From: Pectobacterium colocasium
Lineage (GTDB): Bacteria > Pseudomonadota > Gammaproteobacteria > Enterobacterales > Enterobacteriaceae
DNA length: 64,000 nucleotides
Reading direction: 5' to 3'
Assembly: GCF_020181655.1 (NCBI RefSeq)
Contig: NZ_CP084032.1
Location: forward strand, 1,984,001-2,048,000
The notes under the pieces are model-generated. The model was not told the origin of the DNA. It searched no databases and worked only from the letters and a program-made list of their open reading frames with translations. Of this stretch, positions 34,484-45,237 are shown piece by piece. Position 1 is the first letter of the stretch; each line of letters opens with the position of its first letter. The position numbers were made by a program, and so were the translations under genes.

Positions 34484-36175
34484 ATGAAAACGCTGCTGAT
34501 TTTGGATAAATCACTGGGCCTGGCGAGAAGCCAACTGGTGAAGAACCTACTCGGCGCTGCCGCTGCGAAAGCAGGGGTGACGTTTACAGAACAGGCTAAC
34601 GACGCTGAACTGGCGATCGTTCTGGGTGCATCCGCTGCGGCGGACAGCGCACTGAATGGCAAGCAGGTTTATGTCGGTGACATTGAGCTGGCTGTTTCGC
34701 AGCCGGAAGCCTTTTTGGCAAAGGCGCGGGCTGAAGCAACGACGTATCAGGCTGTCGCGTCAGCTTCCGTTCAGCAACCCGCTGCTGCCAAGCGCATTGT
34801 TGCCGTAACGGCGTGTCCGACTGGCGTCGCGCACACGTTTATGGCAGCAGAAGCGATTGAAAGTGAAGCTAAAAAACGCGGCTGGTGGGTTAAAGTGGAA
34901 ACGCGCGGCTCCGTTGGCGCGGGCAACGCGATTACCCCAGAAGAAGTGGAACAGGCCGATCTGGTGATCGTTGCTGCGGATATTGAAGTCGATCTGGCGA
35001 AGTTTGCGGGCAAGAAGATGTATCGCACTTCTACAGGGCTGGCGCTGAAGAAAACGGCGCAGGAGCTGGATAAAGCACAGGCTGAAGCGAAAGTGTATCA
35101 GCCGTCTGGGCAAACCAATGCCTCAAGCGCGAGCGAGTCTGCTCAGAAAGGCGGAACGGGTCCTTATCGTCACCTGCTGACCGGCGTATCCTATATGCTG
35201 CCGATGGTGGTGGCGGGTGGTCTGTGTATCGCCCTGTCGTTTGTCTTTGGTATTGAGGCCTTTAAACAGGAAGGTACGCTGGCCGCGGCGCTGATGAAGA
35301 TCGGTGGCGGTTCTGCCTTCGCACTGATGGTGCCAGTGCTGGCGGGCTATATCGCTTTCTCCATTGCGGATCGTCCGGGATTAACGCCGGGTCTGGTTGG
35401 CGGGATGTTAGCGGTGAGTACGGGTGCGGGCTTCCTCGGTGGGATCATCGCGGGTTTTCTGGCCGGTTATGTGGCCAAAGCGATCAACAATAAGCTGATC
35501 CTGCCGCAAAGTCTGACGGCGCTAAAACCGATTCTGATCATTCCGCTATTTGCTACGCTGATCACCGGTCTTATCATGATTTATGTCGTCGGTACGCCGG
35601 TGGCGAAAATCCTGACTGGCCTGACAGGCTGGCTGCAATCCATGGGCACGGCGAATGCGGTGATTCTGGGTGCGATCCTGGGTGCGATGATGTGTACGGA
35701 CATGGGCGGGCCGGTTAACAAAGTGGCTTACGTCTTCGGTACGACCTTGCTCAGTAGCCAGATTTACGCACCGATGGCCGCCGTTATGGCAGCCGGTATG
35801 GTGCCACCGCTGGCAATGGGTCTGGCGACCGTGCTGGCAAGCAAGAAATTCAACCCGACCGAACGTGAAGGCGGTAAAGCGGCGTTTGTACTGGGCCTGT
35901 GCTTTATTTCCGAAGGGGCGATTCCTTACGCGGCGCGTGATCCAATGCGCGTTCTGCCTTGCTGTATCATCGGTGGCGCACTGACTGGTGCACTGTCGAT
36001 GGCGGTGGGCGCTAAGCTGATGGCACCACACGGTGGTCTGTTCGTGCTGTTGATTCCTGGCGCGATTACCCCGGTTATTGGCTACCTGTTAGCGATCATT
36101 GCGGGAACCGCAGTGGCTGGCGTGCTGTACGCGCTGCTGAAACGCTCTGATGAACAACTGGCGAAAGTCGCGTAA
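34484..36175 (+). CDS. fruA: fructose-specific PTS enzyme IIB'BC
   Basis: The 563-residue protein has an N-terminal IIB' domain, a IIB domain with phosphorylated Cys in TACPTGVAHTFMAAEAIE near residue 110, and a IIC membrane domain of about ten segments from residue 220. It imports fructose as fructose 1-phosphate. It is the last gene of the operon and is followed by a strong hairpin. Confidence 0.96.
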   Translation: MKTLLILDKSLGLARSQLVKNLLGAAAAKAGVTFTEQANDAELAIVLGASAAADSALNGKQVYVGDIELAVSQPEAFLAKARAEATTYQAVASASVQQPAAAKRIVAVTACPTGVAHTFMAAEAIESEAKKRGWWVKVETRGSVGAGNAITPEEVEQADLVIVAADIEVDLAKFAGKKMYRTSTGLALKKTAQELDKAQAEAKVYQPSGQTNASSASESAQKGGTGPYRHLLTGVSYMLPMVVAGGLCIALSFVFGIEAFKQEGTLAAALMKIGGGSAFALMVPVLAGYIAFSIADRPGLTPGLVGGMLAVSTGAGFLGGIIAGFLAGYVAKAINNKLILPQSLTALKPILIIPLFATLITGLIMIYVVGTPVAKILTGLTGWLQSMGTANAVILGAILGAMMCTDMGGPVNKVAYVFGTTLLSSQIYAPMAAVMAAGMVPPLAMGLATVLASKKFNPTEREGGKAAFVLGLCFISEGAIPYAARDPMRVLPCCIIGGALTGALSMAVGAKLMAPHGGLFVLLIPGAITPVIGYLLAIIAGTAVAGVLYALLKRSDEQLAKVA

Positions 36176-36229
36176 GTCTGATTATCGTCATTAAAAAATC
36201 ATGCCATAACACAAGGATGTGGATGAGAT

Positions 36230-36262
36230 AGCGCCAGTTGGGTAAACCAACTGGCGCTTTTT
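36230..36262 (+). terminator. rho-independent terminator of fruBKA
   Basis: AGCGCCAGTTGG and its complement form a 12-base-pair stem, followed by TTTTTAC. It lies just before the end of the convergent nfo gene. Confidence 0.88.
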
Positions 36263-36286
36263 ACTATTATGGAGTCAAGAAGCTAA

Positions 36287-37132
36287 CTAGCGCTGCGCTT
36301 CGGATTTGAGCCAGGCGATTTCGTCAGCCCAGATATCAGGGTTGATCGTTTCCAGAATCATCGGGATGCCGTCAAAACGGGCATCTTTCATGATATAGCT
36401 GAAAGCGGTTTTGCCAATATTGCCTTCCCCTAGGCTATGGTGTCGGTCAACACGGCTGCCGAACGCGCTTTTGGCATCATTCAAATGCATTCCGCGCAGA
36501 TAGCGAAACCCAACAATGCGATCGAATTCAGCGAAAGTGGCTTCGCAATCGGCTTCTGTCCGCAGGTCATAGCCACCGGCGAAAGCGTGGCAGGTATCGA
36601 TACAGACGCCGACGCGGCCTTTATCTTCTACGCCGTCGATGATGGCTGCCAGATGCTCAAAGCGGAAACCCAAATTACTGCCTTGCCCGGCGGTATTCTC
36701 AATCACGGCGGTGACGCCATCCGTTTCCGCCAGCGCGATATTGATAGACTCGGCGATACGTGCCAGACAGTCCGTTTCCTTTATCTGTTTCAGATGGCTG
36801 CCGGGGTGAAAATTCAGCAGGCTTAGCCCAAGCTGCTGGCAGCGGGACATTTCATCAATAAACGCGCTGCGAGATTTCTCCAGCGCTTCGGCGTCCGGGT
36901 GACCCAGATTAATCAGATAGCTATCGTGGGGCAGAATCTGTGCTGGCGTATAGGCGTACTGCTCACAGGCGGTTTTAAAACGGTCGATGACCTCTGTACT
37001 GAGCGGCGCGGCCTGCCATTGGCGCTGATTCTTGGTAAATAAAGCGAAAGCCGTCGCTTGTATCTCATGTGCGCGAATCACGGCCTGATCGACTCCGCCA
37101 GATGCGCTAACGTGCGCCCCGATGTATTTCAT
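36287..37132 (-). CDS. nfo: endonuclease IV
   Basis: The 281-residue protein is an AP endonuclease that cuts at abasic sites. Metal-ligand motifs are visible: [41 protein letters not shown] and the C-terminal [10 protein letters not shown]. It starts at ATG 37132 ([13 protein letters not shown]), with AGAGGAGA seven bases upstream; an in-frame start at 37159 is not needed. Confidence 0.96.
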   Translation of the reverse strand: MKYIGAHVSASGGVDQAVIRAHEIQATAFALFTKNQRQWQAAPLSTEVIDRFKTACEQYAYTPAQILPHDSYLINLGHPDAEALEKSRSAFIDEMSRCQQLGLSLLNFHPGSHLKQIKETDCLARIAESINIALAETDGVTAVIENTAGQGSNLGFRFEHLAAIIDGVEDKGRVGVCIDTCHAFAGGYDLRTEADCEATFAEFDRIVGFRYLRGMHLNDAKSAFGSRVDRHHSLGEGNIGKTAFSYIMKDARFDGIPMILETINPDIWADEIAWLKSEAQR

Positions 37133-37200
37133 GTTGGTCTCCTCTGATAACGGAGACATTATGCAGGTTAATGAGACGTTAACAGGTAAATAATTTATCG

Positions 37201-38274
37201 TTAGCCGAATAAATGTTCGAAGAACAGATTAATGCCCGCACCGCCAACGACCAGCCAGAGAAACAGAACAAGTGCCAGCAGCAGCGGCTTTGCACCTGCC
37301 TGACGAATGGCACTAAATCGGGTCGTCAGCCCCAGCGCAACCATTGCCATGGTCAGCAGAATATTATTAAGTTGAACTAACTGCGTGACGAGTGTCGGAG
37401 AGAGGAGTGAGAAAGAGTTGAAGGCGGCAACGGCGATAAACCCCAGAGCAAACCACGGAAACATCAGTGGAATCGCGTCTTCCGCGTCACTTTTTTGCGT
37501 CGCTTTTTTCAGGTAAAACCCAAGAATGAGAAGGAAAGGGGCCAGCATCATCACGCGCAGCATTTTGCTGATGACGGCGATGTTCTCTGTTGCACCATCA
37601 ATGGCATGTCCTGCGGCAACAACCTGAGCGACTTCGTGTATCGTTGAGCCAAAGTACAGGCCGACAATCTGTGGTGTGATGTCAATCCAGTGATGATCGA
37701 GATTGAGCTGATAGAGCCACGGATACAAAAACATCGCCGTCGTACCGAAAATCACCACGGTGGAAACGGCGACGGCAATGGCGTTGCTGGACGCTTTGAC
37801 AACGGGGGCTGTTGCCATGATCGCCGCCGCACCGCAGATGCTGCTGCCAGCGCCGATGAGCATTACGGTTTCATCGTCGAGTTTCAGCCAGCGTTTGCCT
37901 ATCCAGCAGGCGAGTAGAAACGTCAACGTGACGACGGTAAGATCGACCGCGACACCGGTAAAGCCAACGGCAGCAACCTGCTGAAAGCTGAGGCGAAAAC
38001 CATAAAGTATGATGCCCCAGCGCAGTAAATGCTGTTTGGCCCACTGCACGCCCGGATCGCACAGAGGATGAAGACGCGGATAAACGCTGTTTCCCAGAAC
38101 GATCCCAATCAGGATCGCCAATGTCAGTGAACCGGGTCCCCAATGGGCGATTTTCGGAATATTTGCCAGCCAGAGGAGCGAAAAAGTTATTAAACTTACT
38201 AACAGCAGACCGGGCAATCGCGCTTTTGCTCCATCGGGTGGGGCTATCGTAGGTAATGTCGCAGGAAGAGCCAT
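37201..38274 (-). CDS. yeiH: YeiH, UPF0324 membrane protein
   Basis: The 357-residue protein has about nine to ten membrane segments and the family motifs [24 protein letters not shown] and [21 protein letters not shown]0324 proteins are putative sulfate or sulfite-type exporters, unproven. It is transcribed divergently from the LysR regulator YeiE, which probably controls it. Confidence 0.9.
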   Translation of the reverse strand: MALPATLPTIAPPDGAKARLPGLLLVSLITFSLLWLANIPKIAHWGPGSLTLAILIGIVLGNSVYPRLHPLCDPGVQWAKQHLLRWGIILYGFRLSFQQVAAVGFTGVAVDLTVVTLTFLLACWIGKRWLKLDDETVMLIGAGSSICGAAAIMATAPVVKASSNAIAVAVSTVVIFGTTAMFLYPWLYQLNLDHHWIDITPQIVGLYFGSTIHEVAQVVAAGHAIDGATENIAVISKMLRVMMLAPFLLILGFYLKKATQKSDAEDAIPLMFPWFALGFIAVAAFNSFSLLSPTLVTQLVQLNNILLTMAMVALGLTTRFSAIRQAGAKPLLLALVLFLWLVVGGAGINLFFEHLFG

Positions 38275-38394
38275 GGATTTAGTGCCTATTCTGACCGTAC
38301 CGAAAATTGAGAAGCCAGCTTATAATCCACAAGATTAAAAGAGAAATTGATTATATATTTATAACCTATAAGTATTTTAGATAAAGAGCGCACT

Positions 38395-39267
38395 ATGCAT
38401 ATCACGTTACGTCAACTGGAAGTCTTTGCCGAAGTCCTGAAAAGCGGTTCAACGACACAGGCCTCCGTTGTGCTTGCCCTGTCTCAATCGGCCGTCAGCG
38501 CGGCTCTGGCGGATTTAGAAGGGCAGTTGGGTGTTCAACTTTTCGATCGCGTGGGCAAGCGTCTGGTGGTTAATGAACATGGCCGCCTGTTGTACCCCAA
38601 AGCGCTGGCATTACTTGAACAGTCAATGGAAATTGAACAGCTTTTCCGCCGTGATAATGGGGCGCTGCGCATTTATGCCAGCAGTACTATCGGCAACTAC
38701 CTGCTGCCCGCGATGATTGCCCGCTATCGCCATGACTACCCTGATATACCGCTGGAACTTCATGTAGGCAATACGAAAGATGTGATCACCCGGGTGTCTG
38801 AATTCAGTGTTGACCTGGGGTTGATCGAAGGGCCTTGCCATCATCCTGATTTGATTACGCAGCCCTGGCTGGAAGATGAACTGGTGGTGTTTTGTTCTCC
38901 CGACCATCCGCTCAGCCGGGGTACGGTATCATTAGCGGCGCTGGCAGATGCACATTGGATCCTGCGTGAACGAGGTTCAGGCACGCGTGAGGTGTTGGAT
39001 CATCTGCTACTGACACACCTATCGCATTTTCATTTGGTGATGGAATTAGGCAACTCGGAGGCGATTAAACATGCGGTTCGCCACGGGATTGGTATCAGTT
39101 GCCTGTCACGACATGTGATTGCCGAACAGCTAGCGTCAGGTTCGCTGGTGGAACTGAAGGTGCCGCTGCCTAAACTCACGCGGACGCTGTATCTGGTACA
39201 TCACCGGCAGAAACATCTGTCAAATGTGCTGCAACGTTTCCTGAGTTATTGCTGTGAAACGCCATAG
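38395..39267 (+). CDS. yeiE: LysR-type regulator YeiE
   Basis: The 290-residue protein has an N-terminal winged helix ([20 protein letters not shown]) and a C-terminal substrate-binding domain of the CysB/CbbR type. The shared, AT-rich 120-base region upstream (38275-38394) carries the divergent yeiH promoter. YeiE homologues have been linked to sulfite response and lysP/iron genes; here lysP follows downstream. Confidence 0.9.
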   Translation: MHITLRQLEVFAEVLKSGSTTQASVVLALSQSAVSAALADLEGQLGVQLFDRVGKRLVVNEHGRLLYPKALALLEQSMEIEQLFRRDNGALRIYASSTIGNYLLPAMIARYRHDYPDIPLELHVGNTKDVITRVSEFSVDLGLIEGPCHHPDLITQPWLEDELVVFCSPDHPLSRGTVSLAALADAHWILRERGSGTREVLDHLLLTHLSHFHLVMELGNSEAIKHAVRHGIGISCLSRHVIAEQLASGSLVELKVPLPKLTRTLYLVHHRQKHLSNVLQRFLSYCCETP

Positions 39268-39402
39268 CGAAAATATTTTCTGCTGCTAATAATCGGACGT
39301 GAGTTATTAAGCTCTCTTATAACTCGACGATCTTAACTATCCCGCACAACGCGATTTGCTACAATCCCGCCTCGATTTTTAGCACGAGCACGCGGGATGA
39401 CA

Positions 39403-40878
39403 ATGGCTCAGCACGATATTCAACAAACTACACAGGGCGCACCGACCCTGCGCCGTGAACTGAAAGCACGGCATTTAACGATGATCGCCATTGGCGGATC
39501 GATTGGCACCGGATTATTTGTCGCGTCTGGTGCGACGGTTTCACAAGCAGGCCCGGGTGGCGCACTGTTGTCTTATGCCCTGATTGGCCTGATGGTTTAC
39601 TTCCTGATGACCAGCCTGGGTGAACTGGCGGCGTTCATGCCAGTTTCCGGTTCATTCTCCAGCTATGGTTCCCGTTATGTAGAAGAAGGATTCGGCTTCG
39701 CGCTGGGCTGGAACTACTGGTACAACTGGGCGGTGACCATCGCGGTCGATCTGGTGGCGGCGCAACTGGTGATGGGATATTGGTTCCCAGAGGTGTCCGG
39801 CTGGATCTGGAGTGCGCTGTTCCTGGCGCTGATGTTCCTGCTTAACTACATTTCCGTGAAAGGGTTTGGCGAGGCGGAATACTGGTTCTCACTGATTAAA
39901 GTGGCGACGGTCATCATTTTTATCGCCGTTGGCGTGATGATGATTACGGGCATCATGAGCGGTGCGGAAAATGCCGGATTCCACAACTGGGAAATTGGCG
40001 ATGCGCCGTTTGCCGGTGGCTTCTCTGCCATGATAGGTGTGGCGATGATCGTGGGCTTCTCTTTTCAGGGAACGGAACTGATCGGCGTGGCGGCAGGGGA
40101 ATCTCAGGAGCCAAGCAAAAACATTCCGCGTGCCATCCGTCAGGTTTTCTGGCGTATCCTGCTGTTCTACATCTTCGCGATTCTGATTATCAGCTTAATC
40201 ATTCCCTATACCGATCCGAACCTGCTGCGTAATGACGTCAAAGACATTACGGTAAGCCCGTTCACGCTGGTGTTTGAGAACGCGGGCCTGCTGTCTGCTG
40301 CTGCGGTGATGAATGCGGTCATCCTGACCGCGGTGCTGTCGGCGGGTAACTCGGGGATGTACGCCTCTACGCGTATGTTGTTTACGCTGGCATCGGAAGG
40401 CAAAGCGCCGCGCATGTTCGCTAAGCTGTCAAAAGGCGGTGTACCGCGTAATGCGCTGTATGCCACCACTGTAGTAGCGGCACTGTGTTTCCTGTCTTCT
40501 TTGTATGGCAATCAAACGGTTTATCTGTGGCTACTGAATACGTCGGGTATGACCGGCTTTATCGCCTGGTTGGGGATCGCTATTAGCCATTATCGCTTCC
40601 GTCGCGGGTACGTTATGCAGGGGCATGATCTGAACCGCCTGCCTTATCAATCAAGTTTCTTCCCGTTGGGGCCGATATTTGCGTTTGTGCTCTGCTTGAT
40701 TATCACTTTGGGACAGAACTATCAGGCGTTTCTGCAAGACAAAATCGACTGGTATGGCGTGACGGCAACGTACATCGGTATTCCGCTGTTCCTGCTGATT
40801 TGGTTCGGCTACAAGCTGTGCCGTGGAACGCGTTTTATCAAATATCAGGATATGACGTACCCCGATCATAAAGACTAA
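39403..40878 (+). CDS. lysP: lysine-specific permease
   Basis: The 491-residue amino acid permease has twelve membrane segments and the family motif AIGGSIGTGLFVASGA. It imports lysine with a proton and in E. coli also tunes the CadC acid response. Start ATG 39403 is preferred over 39397 because GGGATGAC gives better spacing. Located between yeiE and the CirA-like gene as in E. coli. Confidence 0.94.
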   Translation: MAQHDIQQTTQGAPTLRRELKARHLTMIAIGGSIGTGLFVASGATVSQAGPGGALLSYALIGLMVYFLMTSLGELAAFMPVSGSFSSYGSRYVEEGFGFALGWNYWYNWAVTIAVDLVAAQLVMGYWFPEVSGWIWSALFLALMFLLNYISVKGFGEAEYWFSLIKVATVIIFIAVGVMMITGIMSGAENAGFHNWEIGDAPFAGGFSAMIGVAMIVGFSFQGTELIGVAAGESQEPSKNIPRAIRQVFWRILLFYIFAILIISLIIPYTDPNLLRNDVKDITVSPFTLVFENAGLLSAAAVMNAVILTAVLSAGNSGMYASTRMLFTLASEGKAPRMFAKLSKGGVPRNALYATTVVAALCFLSSLYGNQTVYLWLLNTSGMTGFIAWLGIAISHYRFRRGYVMQGHDLNRLPYQSSFFPLGPIFAFVLCLIITLGQNYQAFLQDKIDWYGVTATYIGIPLFLLIWFGYKLCRGTRFIKYQDMTYPDHKD

Positions 40879-40932
40879 AGTGTAAGCGCGTGGTTAACTA
40901 TCGCTGCTTTTTACTTTAGCGTATCGCCTTTC

Positions 40933-40970
40933 ACGCCGCTGATGACATGTGATCAGCGGCGTTTTTATTT
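40933..40970 (+). terminator. rho-independent terminator of lysP
   Basis: CGCCGCTGAT pairs with ATCAGCGGCG across an eight-base loop, followed by TTTTTATTT. Confidence 0.92.
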
Positions 40971-41111
40971 GATAAAACTATCACTTTTATATCAAATATT
41001 TTGAGTTTAATTATTCTTGTAAAGTCCTTCCTGACCGTTTTCATTCTTCCTGGTAAGTGCTTTCGTGCTACGAAAACTGGCATTTCTAAACCGTAGTTAA
41101 ACGAAATAAAT

Positions 41112-41130
41112 AATGCTAATACTTATCATT
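41112..41130. promoter_or_regulatory. Fur box of the CirA-like receptor gene
   Basis: AATGCTAATACTTATCATT resembles the 19-base Fur consensus GATAATGATAATCATTATC, with ATAC replacing part of the centre. It lies 65 bases before the start, so iron-repressed expression is likely. Confidence 0.65.
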
Positions 41131-41194
41131 TACGTTTAAATGCATTCCTTTACACTCTTTCCTGCAAAAAAACTCAATAAAATAACGAGGAATC

Positions 41195-43312
41195 ATGAAA
41201 GCAAATTCTCTGATTAATCTCAAGAATGCAGTAGCACTGGCTCTGGCGGCAACAGCAACAAATGTCGCGATAGCGGCAGATAGTGATGATGTTTTAGTTG
41301 TCACCGCGAGTGGTTATGAGAAAAAGTTAACGAACGCACCTGCATCGATTTCTGTCATTAGTGAAGAGGCGCTTTCCCAGAAAAACTATCACGATCTGGG
41401 AGAAGCGTTAAGTGGCGTGGAAGGGGTTGATGTGCGCAGCGGTACGGGTAAAACGGGTGGTCTGGACATCAGTATTCGTGGTATGCCGAGCAGTTATACC
41501 CTGATTCTAATCGATGGAGTACGTCAGAATGCCAGTGGAGATACAACGCCGAACGGTTTTGACACCATGAATACGGCGGTGATGCCGCCATTGTCAGCCA
41601 TTGAACGTATTGAAGTGATCCGTGGGCCTATGTCGACGCTGTATGGTTCTGATGCGATTGGCGGTGTGGTCAACATTATTACGAAGAAAAACAGTAAACA
41701 GTGGAGTGGCAGCGTTAATCTGTCACATACGGTGCAAGAACACCGTAAATGGGGTGACAGCTCAACGCTGGGGTTCTATACCTCCGGCCCGTTGGTGAAC
41801 GATCAATTTAGTTTGGCATTGCGCGGTAATGTGGAGCATCGTCAGGGATCAAGCGTCACCTCACTGAGCGGGACGGGTGACACGCGTGTTCCGTTCCCGA
41901 CCAAGACTGATAACTACACTGTCGGTGGGAAACTGAGCTTTAAAACCAGCGAAGCGAATACCCTGTGGATTGATGGCGATGTGTCACGTCAGACTTACGA
42001 TAACCGCAGTAGCCAACTGGGCCCGATTGGTGTTAGTGGCGGTGGATACCGCGATGAATTGCGCTTTGAGCGTAATAAACTGGCAATTGGCCATGACACC
42101 GACCTCTCGTTTGGTCGTTGGAGCTCAAATTTGTCATATGCAGTGACCGAGAACAAGGGGCGACTGCTAACACCACGCGTATTGAATACCGCCAATGCAA
42201 GCCTGTCTGGTCGCGACCGCGAGCTGAAGAATACCAACACTATTTTCGATACGATGCTCGTGTCGCCAATCGGGGAGGATCATCTGCTAACGGTTGGTGG
42301 GCAATTCTGGGATTCACGCCTTAAAGATGGCATTGTGTTGGCAAACAGCGGTGAAACGTTTGAACAAAAAAGCTGGTCACTGTATGCAGAAGACGACTGG
42401 CAGCTACTCGATCCGTTGTCACTGACGTTAGGTGCCCGCTATGAGAAACATGATAGCTTCGGTGGACATGTTAGCCCGCGTGCCTATCTGGTATGGAATG
42501 TCGCGGATGACTGGACGGTAAAAGGTGGTGTGAGTACCGGATACAAAACGCCTTCTCTTGCGCAATTGCATAATGGTGTCAGTGGCGTAGCCAGAAATGG
42601 CGCTGCAACGACCATCGGCAACCCAAATCTCAAGCCTGAAGAAAGCACCAATTTTGAGACGGGGGTGTATTATGAAAACGATGCGAATGTAAAAGCGAAT
42701 ATCACAGGATTCGTGAACCATTATAAAAATGCGATTGACTCGGTTGAACTCAATAGCTCAACGAGCACGTATCGCAATATTGGCAAAGCCAGAACACAAG
42801 GTGTGGAACTCGCGACATCTTTCCCAGTATTCGTGCCGGATGTCACTCTGGCGCTGAACTACACCTATACGCATAGTGAACAAATCGGTGGAAAGAATCC
42901 TGGCGCAGCATTGACAACGACGGCCAAACACATGGCGAATGCCCGTTTGAACTGGCAGATCGATGAGCAATGGAATAGCTGGTTGGCAGCGGAATACCGA
43001 GCGAAGACACCACGTTTCACTGCCAATTATGCGAATCTGAATACGGCTCAAAAATTGGTGTATGACGATCGTGGTGCCGACCTGAAATCCTGGACGGTAG
43101 TGAATCTGGGCACTTCGTATAAAGTAACGAAGGATGTTACGCTGAACGGCACGGTAAACAATCTATTGGATAAGGACTTCTCTCAAGTACAGCGCTATGA
43201 GTCAACTGATAGCTCATATTATGCGGGTGATTACTTCGGAAACAGTGCTTTTACGACAGGTTATGTAATGCCAGGACGTAATTACTGGTTATCAGTTAAC
43301 GTCAACTTCTGA
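41195..43312 (+). CDS. CirA-type TonB-dependent catecholate siderophore receptor
   Basis: The 705-residue outer-membrane protein has a signal peptide, a TonB box (DVLVVTASG), a plug domain (VISEEALSQKNYHDLGEAL) and a 22-strand barrel ending in Phe (NYWLSVNVNF). Synteny after lysP and overall form fit cirA, the receptor for catecholate breakdown products and colicin I. The barrel sequence is not close enough for me to assert one substrate. AACGAGGA precedes the ATG. Confidence 0.85.
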   Translation: MKANSLINLKNAVALALAATATNVAIAADSDDVLVVTASGYEKKLTNAPASISVISEEALSQKNYHDLGEALSGVEGVDVRSGTGKTGGLDISIRGMPSSYTLILIDGVRQNASGDTTPNGFDTMNTAVMPPLSAIERIEVIRGPMSTLYGSDAIGGVVNIITKKNSKQWSGSVNLSHTVQEHRKWGDSSTLGFYTSGPLVNDQFSLALRGNVEHRQGSSVTSLSGTGDTRVPFPTKTDNYTVGGKLSFKTSEANTLWIDGDVSRQTYDNRSSQLGPIGVSGGGYRDELRFERNKLAIGHDTDLSFGRWSSNLSYAVTENKGRLLTPRVLNTANASLSGRDRELKNTNTIFDTMLVSPIGEDHLLTVGGQFWDSRLKDGIVLANSGETFEQKSWSLYAEDDWQLLDPLSLTLGARYEKHDSFGGHVSPRAYLVWNVADDWTVKGGVSTGYKTPSLAQLHNGVSGVARNGAATTIGNPNLKPEESTNFETGVYYENDANVKANITGFVNHYKNAIDSVELNSSTSTYRNIGKARTQGVELATSFPVFVPDVTLALNYTYTHSEQIGGKNPGAALTTTAKHMANARLNWQIDEQWNSWLAAEYRAKTPRFTANYANLNTAQKLVYDDRGADLKSWTVVNLGTSYKVTKDVTLNGTVNNLLDKDFSQVQRYESTDSSYYAGDYFGNSAFTTGYVMPGRNYWLSVNVNF

Positions 43313-43319
43313 TGCAACA

Positions 43320-43352
43320 TCTCCCCGGAATGTCAAATGTGTTCCGGGGAGG
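43320..43352 (+). terminator. hairpin after the CirA-like gene
   Basis: CTCCCCGGAA pairs perfectly with TTCCGGGGAG. No T run follows, so it may act as a stabilising or rho-assisted end. Confidence 0.5.
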
Positions 43353-43804
43353 ATGCCCTCCGCTCGCTTTCCCTTTCCAGCCACATAGCACCCTTTCTAC
43401 GGTTTTTTTCGCACAGTTATGCCTTCTGATTAACGACGGGATTCGTCATCATCCTTTATTGCCGCCATCTCTTTGCTGATGACATGGGAGTAATACGCAA
43501 CTATCCGCGGTGTTTCATTGTTTTTGTGATATTTCTGAATATCGTCGCTAACAACGTCGATGAATGGAATTCATTATATTAGGTATTGTTAATTGCTTTA
43601 ATGCTGACTACGCTTCACCTTACGGAGTGATGGATTCCCGATGAGGCAGGAAGTGTAACGTTATTAATACGTTCGTTGTCTTGTGTCGTACAGAGAATTT
43701 AATTCATTATTTTTGTATGAGAATACCTGTCGTGATTGCCGATTGCGGAGCACTCGATATCTGCAATCGGCAGTCAGTGTATGAATAGCAACCAGGGCAC
43801 GATG
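43353..43804. other. non-coding region upstream of the dehydrogenase gene
   Basis: No convincing frame. It presumably holds the promoter of the next gene; I could not assign it. Confidence 0.4.
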
Positions 43805-44770
43805 ATGTTAAAAATTACCTTTTTGGATAAAGGCTCACTGCCTGAAACCATTTTCCTGAAAAAGACGAGTTTTAGGCGGCCCCAATGTCGCCATGAATGG
43901 ATTGAATATAACCACACCTCGCCCGATCACGTTATCGCCCGAGCAAAAGACACCCACGTTATCATCACGAATAAAACCCTATTAACGCGAGACACCCTGG
44001 CCGCGTTGCCTGAGTTGAAGCTGATTGCCGTGACGGCAACGGGAACCGACAATATCGATCTTGCTGCGGCCAAAGAGCTGGGTATCACGGTCAAAAATGT
44101 ACCGGGCTACTCAGCGCAGGCGGTATCCGAACACGTGATAGCCATGATTTTCGCGCTAAAGCACAGCCTGATGGCGTGGTATCGCGATCAACTGAGCGAT
44201 CGTTGGGCCAGCCAGTCGCAGTTTGCTTATTTTGATCATCCCGTCAAAGACATTGCGGGCGCGACGCTGGGCATCATTGGGGCCGGTACGATTGGGCGGG
44301 AGGTTGCACGTCTGGCTCAGGCGCTGGGGATGAAGGTGATTTTTGCCGAGCACCGAGGGGCCGCACAGTGTCGTGCCGGCTATCTGCCGTTTGAAGACGT
44401 TCTGCGGCTGGCGAATGTGATTTCACTCAACTGCCCGCTCAATACAAGTACGCAGCATCTGATTAATGCGGAGACGCTCGCGCTGTGTAAGCCCACCGCG
44501 TTTATTATTAACACCGCCAGAGGCGGATTGATTGATGAACACGCGCTGGCAGAGGCATTACAGCAGCGCATCATCGCCGGCGCAGCGCTGGACTGCCTGA
44601 CGCAGGAACCACCGCAAAAAGACAATCCATTGATGGTCGCGGCGAAAACCCTGCCGAACCTTTTGATTACGCCGCATATCGCCTGGACGTCTGCGTCATC
44701 GCTGCAACTACTGATGGAAAAGACGATTGAAAATATTGATGAGTATGCTCAGCAGAACGGATACAAATAA
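43805..44770 (+). CDS. D-2-hydroxyacid dehydrogenase, glycerate/hydroxypyruvate type
   Basis: The protein is about 321 residues from ATG 43805; ATG 43802 is also possible, and a longer frame to 43736 has no site. It has the NAD-binding motif GIIGAGTIGREVA and catalytic Arg (INTARGGLID), Glu (TQEPP) and His (TPHIAW). It reduces hydroxypyruvate or another 2-keto acid, or oxidises D-glycerate. Not in E. coli at this position. Confidence 0.85.
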   Translation: MLKITFLDKGSLPETIFLKKTSFRRPQCRHEWIEYNHTSPDHVIARAKDTHVIITNKTLLTRDTLAALPELKLIAVTATGTDNIDLAAAKELGITVKNVPGYSAQAVSEHVIAMIFALKHSLMAWYRDQLSDRWASQSQFAYFDHPVKDIAGATLGIIGAGTIGREVARLAQALGMKVIFAEHRGAAQCRAGYLPFEDVLRLANVISLNCPLNTSTQHLINAETLALCKPTAFIINTARGGLIDEHALAEALQQRIIAGAALDCLTQEPPQKDNPLMVAAKTLPNLLITPHIAWTSASSLQLLMEKTIENIDEYAQQNGYK

Positions 44771-44776
44771 GCTGTA

Positions 44777-44836
44777 GTTTGATTTCGCAGGATGCGGTTT
44801 GATTTCGTAGGATATAGTTTGATTTCGCCGGGTATA
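44777..44836 (+). repeat. three tandem 20-bp units
   Basis: The phrase GATTTCG plus a variable core recurs at exactly 20-base spacing (44781, 44801, 44821), directly after the dehydrogenase stop. Units differ by a few bases. Confidence 0.8.
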
Positions 44837-45196
44837 AAGGAATATTGCCCGGCAGCGAAAATATGATATTCATCAATTTTAATTGATTACTAAAATTGAA
44901 CGTTTCATCAGATTGAATCTTTTGTCATCGATTATCTGCGCCAGACGCATTATATCCGTGAAGGAATATCTCCACTCAGGAATGAAAGATTTCTGCGAGA
45001 GAATGAAAATGCTTCACATCAAACCTAAAGCGAAACGTTATTATTTGTGATTATTCTGATTACTCTCTTTGTTGTGTGAGGGAATATTTATTTCTTAATA
45101 ATAACGGGAGTGAATAATAAAACGGATGTGGTGATATATTTTTGTGGGATAAATCCGACTTAATGACGGAGGGTTGTCGTGGGCTGAGTAGTGAAT
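44837..45196. other. AT-rich non-coding gap
   Basis: I see no frame, RNA or repeat here that I can support. Confidence 0.4.
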
Positions 45197-45224
45197 CCGC
45201 CCCGAATCCAGATACACGGGGCGG
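45197..45224 (-). terminator. hairpin at the end of the sugar ABC operon
   Basis: CCGCCCCG pairs with CGGGGCGG, immediately after the permease gene. No T run follows, so strength is uncertain. Confidence 0.45.
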
Positions 45225-45237
45225 AAGTTAGTGTGAA

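Noticed and set aside
41195..43312. Naming the TonB-dependent receptor cirA outright
   Set aside because: Synteny supports it, but several related catecholate receptors share the plug motifs and I could not compare the barrel.
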